A DNA stretch of 64,000 nucleotides, from assembly GCA_029706075.1 (NCBI GenBank), contig JAINUG010000306.1:317501-381500 (forward strand), given 5' to 3'. Below are positions 60,184 to 64,000 of the stretch, piece by piece (the first letter of the stretch is position 1; each line of letters begins with the position of its first letter). A program made the translations under genes and the position numbers. Source of the DNA: Aldrovandia affinis. Its lineage: Eukaryota > Chordata > Actinopteri > Notacanthiformes > Halosauridae. Under the pieces are notes generated by a model that made no database searches, was not told the DNA's origin, and saw nothing but the letters and a program-made list of their open reading frames with translations.

Positions 60184-62090
60184 TCATTATTATGAATTTG
60201 CCCAGATCTGAACAGCCCCCTCCACCCTGATTCTCTCTCCTGGTGCCCCAATCCTACCCCCGCCCTTTTCCTTTTCCATGACTGTATGTCTGAATGCATA
60301 CTTTTTTGTCTTACAAGATCTGGCAGCAGTCCTGAACTATATATGAAATTTAGGTTGATCATAAGATGTGACACAAAGGGTGTCCCCTGGGGCAGTGGCT
60401 GAGTGAGCAACTCAATTAAAACCAAACTGCCTGAGACAGGGGCATCCAGGCCAGATCCCTGTGAGCTGGAGGGCCTTAGCTCAGCCCCATACCTCCCCCT
60501 CCCCTCCCTGGCCCCACCGCGGACAAATTGCGTCGGCCACAGGGCAGGCCGACCGTTTGTTCCAGTTGCTTTGCCATCGCTGATTCACAATGTCCGACAG
60601 TAGTCCCCCCCCTTCCTCTTCCTCCCCCGACCCGATGCAGAGCATCCTCGACGTCGGCTTCATTCCATCAGTGGCCTTGTGGGGGTGGCGCTAGCATCTG
60701 CATCGTGTGGCTCCCGTGGGCCTGTTGATGCGCGTGCCTGACGACGGCCTCTGCTGTTAGAGGTATCGATTCGCTCTATTGATCGGCCATCCGTGTTCGA
60801 CAGTAATCACGGGTTTGATAACCGATGCGCTTGCTCTCCCAAAGACTCCCTGTGCCGGACGTCATCTCTGAAGCAGGCACTGATAACAGGGTACTGACAA
60901 GAAGAGAAATACTCCGATAATGGCGCCGAAAGTGACGCCCACTCTGATACACCAAAGGAACGCAAACGCAGCCATCAATCACCCGGCTCTGCTTTTTTGG
61001 GGGCCTGAATGGCTCAGTGATTCGCTTACAGATGAGGGAAGCGGCGTCAGTGGCTGGTGTTGCGGCCGGGTAGAGGCTAGCTCGTGTGAGAAAGGCCGAC
61101 GTGGACGCCACAGACCAATGCGGATAATGAGTGGAATCACTCCTGAACTTAACCACGAAGGGGACAGGCACGATTCAGCCCATTCTGGCATAACAAACTG
61201 CACTCCCAGTTCTTTGAGACCTTGTGTTCTGTTCCCTTAGCATAGAGGCATGGAGAAGGGGATTGGGGGTATCAGTGGGGAAAAAATTAGAAGCTGCTTT
61301 GTGACAGTCTGTCCAGAATAAAGCTGAGCAGACATTAAGAAATACAACCCCCACTGACATATTGAGGTCAGTGTCATTCGCACCATTCTCAACTTAGCGA
61401 ATGTGGCGATTACACATTCGCTATTGACTTCATTAACGAGGGGTAGAGGAACAGGGGATGATTCCACCGCCATGTAACTATGGTGGTGAGACTTGCGACG
61501 TGCAAAGAAATGAATAAACAGAAAGCACACAAACAAACTAACAAACAATGTACAATGTAGAAACAATTACAATGTAAGCCCTATCTGAGACACACTACAT
61601 CACACAAACACTCTTGCTTTTATCCCCTCGGTCATGCGATCGAGAGGAAGGTAGGGCAAGGCTGGGAGATTAGCCATCAAACCTTGTCATCTTCCAGAGC
61701 GAGCGTGGAAGAGAGGTGGCCAAGGGAGACAAAAGTAAAAGTATTCCATGACGGACGAAGGAAGAGAGATGTGGGAAGTGGGGAGATTTTGGGGGTGGCA
61801 GAGATAGGAAGAATGAGAGTCACACAGAGGGACTTAAGACTTGGGACTCAGGACTTGTCAAGTGTGTGCGCTGCCAAGCATGGACTCTTGTGACAGTGAT
61901 GTCAAATCCAGGGTAGGCCACGCTGTCCCATGTCAAGGCACAAATGACAATAATCACTGTCTATCCTGCACAGACCCCACACAGGATGCCTCTCCAGCAG
62001 TGAGCCAAGATGGAGGGGGGTCAGAAACTTGCACCCGACACCTCTTCTTCATGGGTCCACTCCTAGGCAGACCACATCGGCGGCACGCAG
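60184..62090. other. Non-coding, nothing recognised
   Basis: No recognisable exon. 60430-61180 is GC-rich and non-repetitive; the frames within it carry no known motif. Confidence 0.45.
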
Positions 62091-62375
62091 ATGCCATTTC
62101 CGCCACATTCCACTAACTTTCTGCCCATTATGGTCTTTGATGAGTACAGCCACAGGCTTTTAATTGTAAGCAAAAAGTTAATAAATTTATTTTTAAAAAC
62201 TAGACAGGTCGAATTGAACCCGGGCCCAGAGGGCCTGTGCTCGTCTCTGACCAACATTCGCTGGCGAACGACGAAAGCGGTGTTGACGGTAATTGTCAAG
62301 TGTGACAAAGCTCAATCAGCACAATCAGCTCCTGACAAGATTACAAAGATTACATTTATCAGCACTGATGCCTGA
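62091..62375 (+). other. ORF with a 2A-like motif
   Basis: This 94-codon frame contains RQVELNPGPEG (motif 62205-62228). It resembles the D-x-E-x-N-P-G-P ribosome-skipping motif that some LINEs encode near their N-terminus, but the first Asp is Gln. No other LINE sequence is visible around it. It may well be chance. Confidence 0.2.
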
Positions 62376-64000
62376 GCAAGGAGAGAGGGTCAAGAGAATA
62401 CAAAAATCCCCACTTTGGATTGGATCTGTGCATTTGAATTCTGAGGATACGCCACTGCTGCAGCATTGTTCCTTCATTAGTGACAGGAACAGGTGCAATC
62501 TCAGCCCAGGTGGCTTGAATATAGAGCCGTCGTCTGCTTCCAGAGACGGTCGTCAGCAGCGAGATCTGAGATCAGCTGTGATCCTCCGCCCAACAGAAAT
62601 CCTGGGGGCTGTTTCAAAGGGGCCTGATAATAACGGCCATCTCTGGGCCCGGATTACGTTGGAGCTTTGATGTGGCCCGCTGATCTGGGATGACAGACAA
62701 AGTCCTGATGGCGATGCTACCCACTTATAGAAAAAGGTTTCTGTGGTTCCACCCGAGAGGAAAACCCTGGCAGCAGGCCCCCGGGTTTGATTTAATCTGA
62801 CCAGCGAGGGGTGGGGGTGGGCAGAGGGGAGTTTAACTAAATCCACATTAGCCCCGGCCTAAGATTAATGGCATGCGGGATGTGAAAAAACTGAAGAAAA
62901 TTCATTAAGGTGGCCCCAGCACTGGAGCGAGACAAAATCGGTTGCGCTCTCGGGCCAGAAACACAGCAGTGGCAGTTCTGGCGGCGCCAATCCGCCGACA
63001 GATAGTACCAGGCTGTGTTTTGTTTACAGAACATAAACTAATGGTTAGGCCTGCTCCAAGTCTGTCACACTACATTACGCCCCCCCTCCCCCTTCCCTTC
63101 TCCTTCCCCTTCTCCTTCCATAGAGGTCTGATTCTTATGTCCTTTTCTCTGCAGCTTCAGCCCAGTCCATGAGCCATAATATTTACAGGTTGCAGTCAGA
63201 ACAGGTTTATTTCTTTGTCCTGGCCGGGGCAGTGCATGTCAAGTTAACAGGTTTCAGATGCAGTTCAGTCATGTCATCTTGGTGCTGCACTAATCAATCA
63301 TATTTCAGCTTAATCGGGCACCCCCCAGCCCCCTCCTGTTTCCATGCAGTCTAAGGGGGCAAACGCCGCCGCGCAAAGTAAACGAACCAAATGAGCTGTT
63401 GATACAGGAAGTCTGTGCATGAAGTGGAGGGTAAACGTTGATTAGCTCGTTTGAGTTGAGGTAAAACACACACTGGGCTTGCACACATACACCATCTCCA
63501 TAATGGACGGCTGCTGGGTGTACTTAACAATGTGCATGTGTTAAGGCTTAATCTCAGCCACTTCTCTAAACATTTACACATAACCAACCTGGAGACGTTG
63601 CCGCATACGATAGAAGGACAGAAAGAGACATTTCATAAAAATGAAAGCATAATCAGAATAATTAATACAGTAACCCAAATTTTGCCTTTTTCATAACATT
63701 TATTTCCTAATTGAAAATTCACATGAATTTCACACTTGAAATGTCCAAAAAAGCACATGTATATATGTGAATGCTATATATGACAATATATGGTGTAGAT
63801 GTAGAAATGTGTGGCATACATCTGAATCACATGAAATGTGTGGAGGAAATTCACAATGAGGATATTTCACAATTTTTTAAACCAGGAAGGTCAGTTGGGA
63901 ACCAGCACTCATTTACAATCACGTCCTGGCTTAGAGCTGATAGCCAAAGCACTATGCACTATACACATTACACTGTAGTGGACTCAATACATGCAAAACG
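62376..64000. other. Non-coding to the window end
   Basis: No exon or named repeat was identified. 63066-63120 is pyrimidine-rich and the last 400 bp are AT-rich. Confidence 0.45.

Overview
This window is vertebrate DNA, almost certainly from a ray-finned fish. The signs are a spliced nephrin-type exon and dense teleost-style transposons: Tc1/mariner, hAT, tRNA-derived SINEs with a shared LINE tail, L2-clade LINE 3' ends and a Ty3/gypsy-type LTR element. Long (CA)n/(TG)n tracts are also frequent. A (TGTAA)n-ended LINE tail like eel UnaL2, with SINEs sharing that tail, hints at an eel-like (elopomorph) fish. That lineage call is only a guess.

The window is nearly gene-free. The one convincing host coding segment is a single minus-strand exon at 629-823. 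It is 195 bp, phase 1/1, with good splice sites, and encodes most of the first Ig domain of a nephrin-family protein, most likely nphs1. The rest of the gene lies beyond the left edge. The first exon was not found in the 63 kb to the right, so much of the window is probably a long first intron and/or 5' flank.

Layout. 1-3.7 kb: palindromic MITEs, the exon, a Tc1 copy that stops 30 bp from the exon's acceptor, and a deleted IS630/Tc1-type element. 3.7-9.4 kb: non-coding DNA with a purine tract and a 36-bp minisatellite. 9.37-10.96 kb: a hAT element with a perfect 8-bp target-site duplication (TSD). 13.4-15.3 kb: a Tc1 copy with another TA-flanked element nested inside it. 17.2-28 kb: SINEs, three Tc1 families (one inserted inside a SINE), and hAT derivatives with perfect TSDs. 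32-34 kb: CA-rich, purine-rich and 27-bp repeat DNA. 36.8-37.7 kb: an L2 LINE end. 43.1-46.2 kb: a foldback element carrying a nested gypsy-type LTR element, whose pol region is replaced by about 1 kb of 35-bp tandem repeats. 46-64 kb: mostly unrecognised non-coding DNA with TG/CA tracts, a MITE, an L2 C-terminus with its tail, and a SINE.

No intact gene, operon, RNA gene or CRISPR array is present. Apart from one host exon, all recognisable coding sequence is decayed transposase or retrotransposon protein. The most unusual object is the LTR element with the internal 35-bp array.
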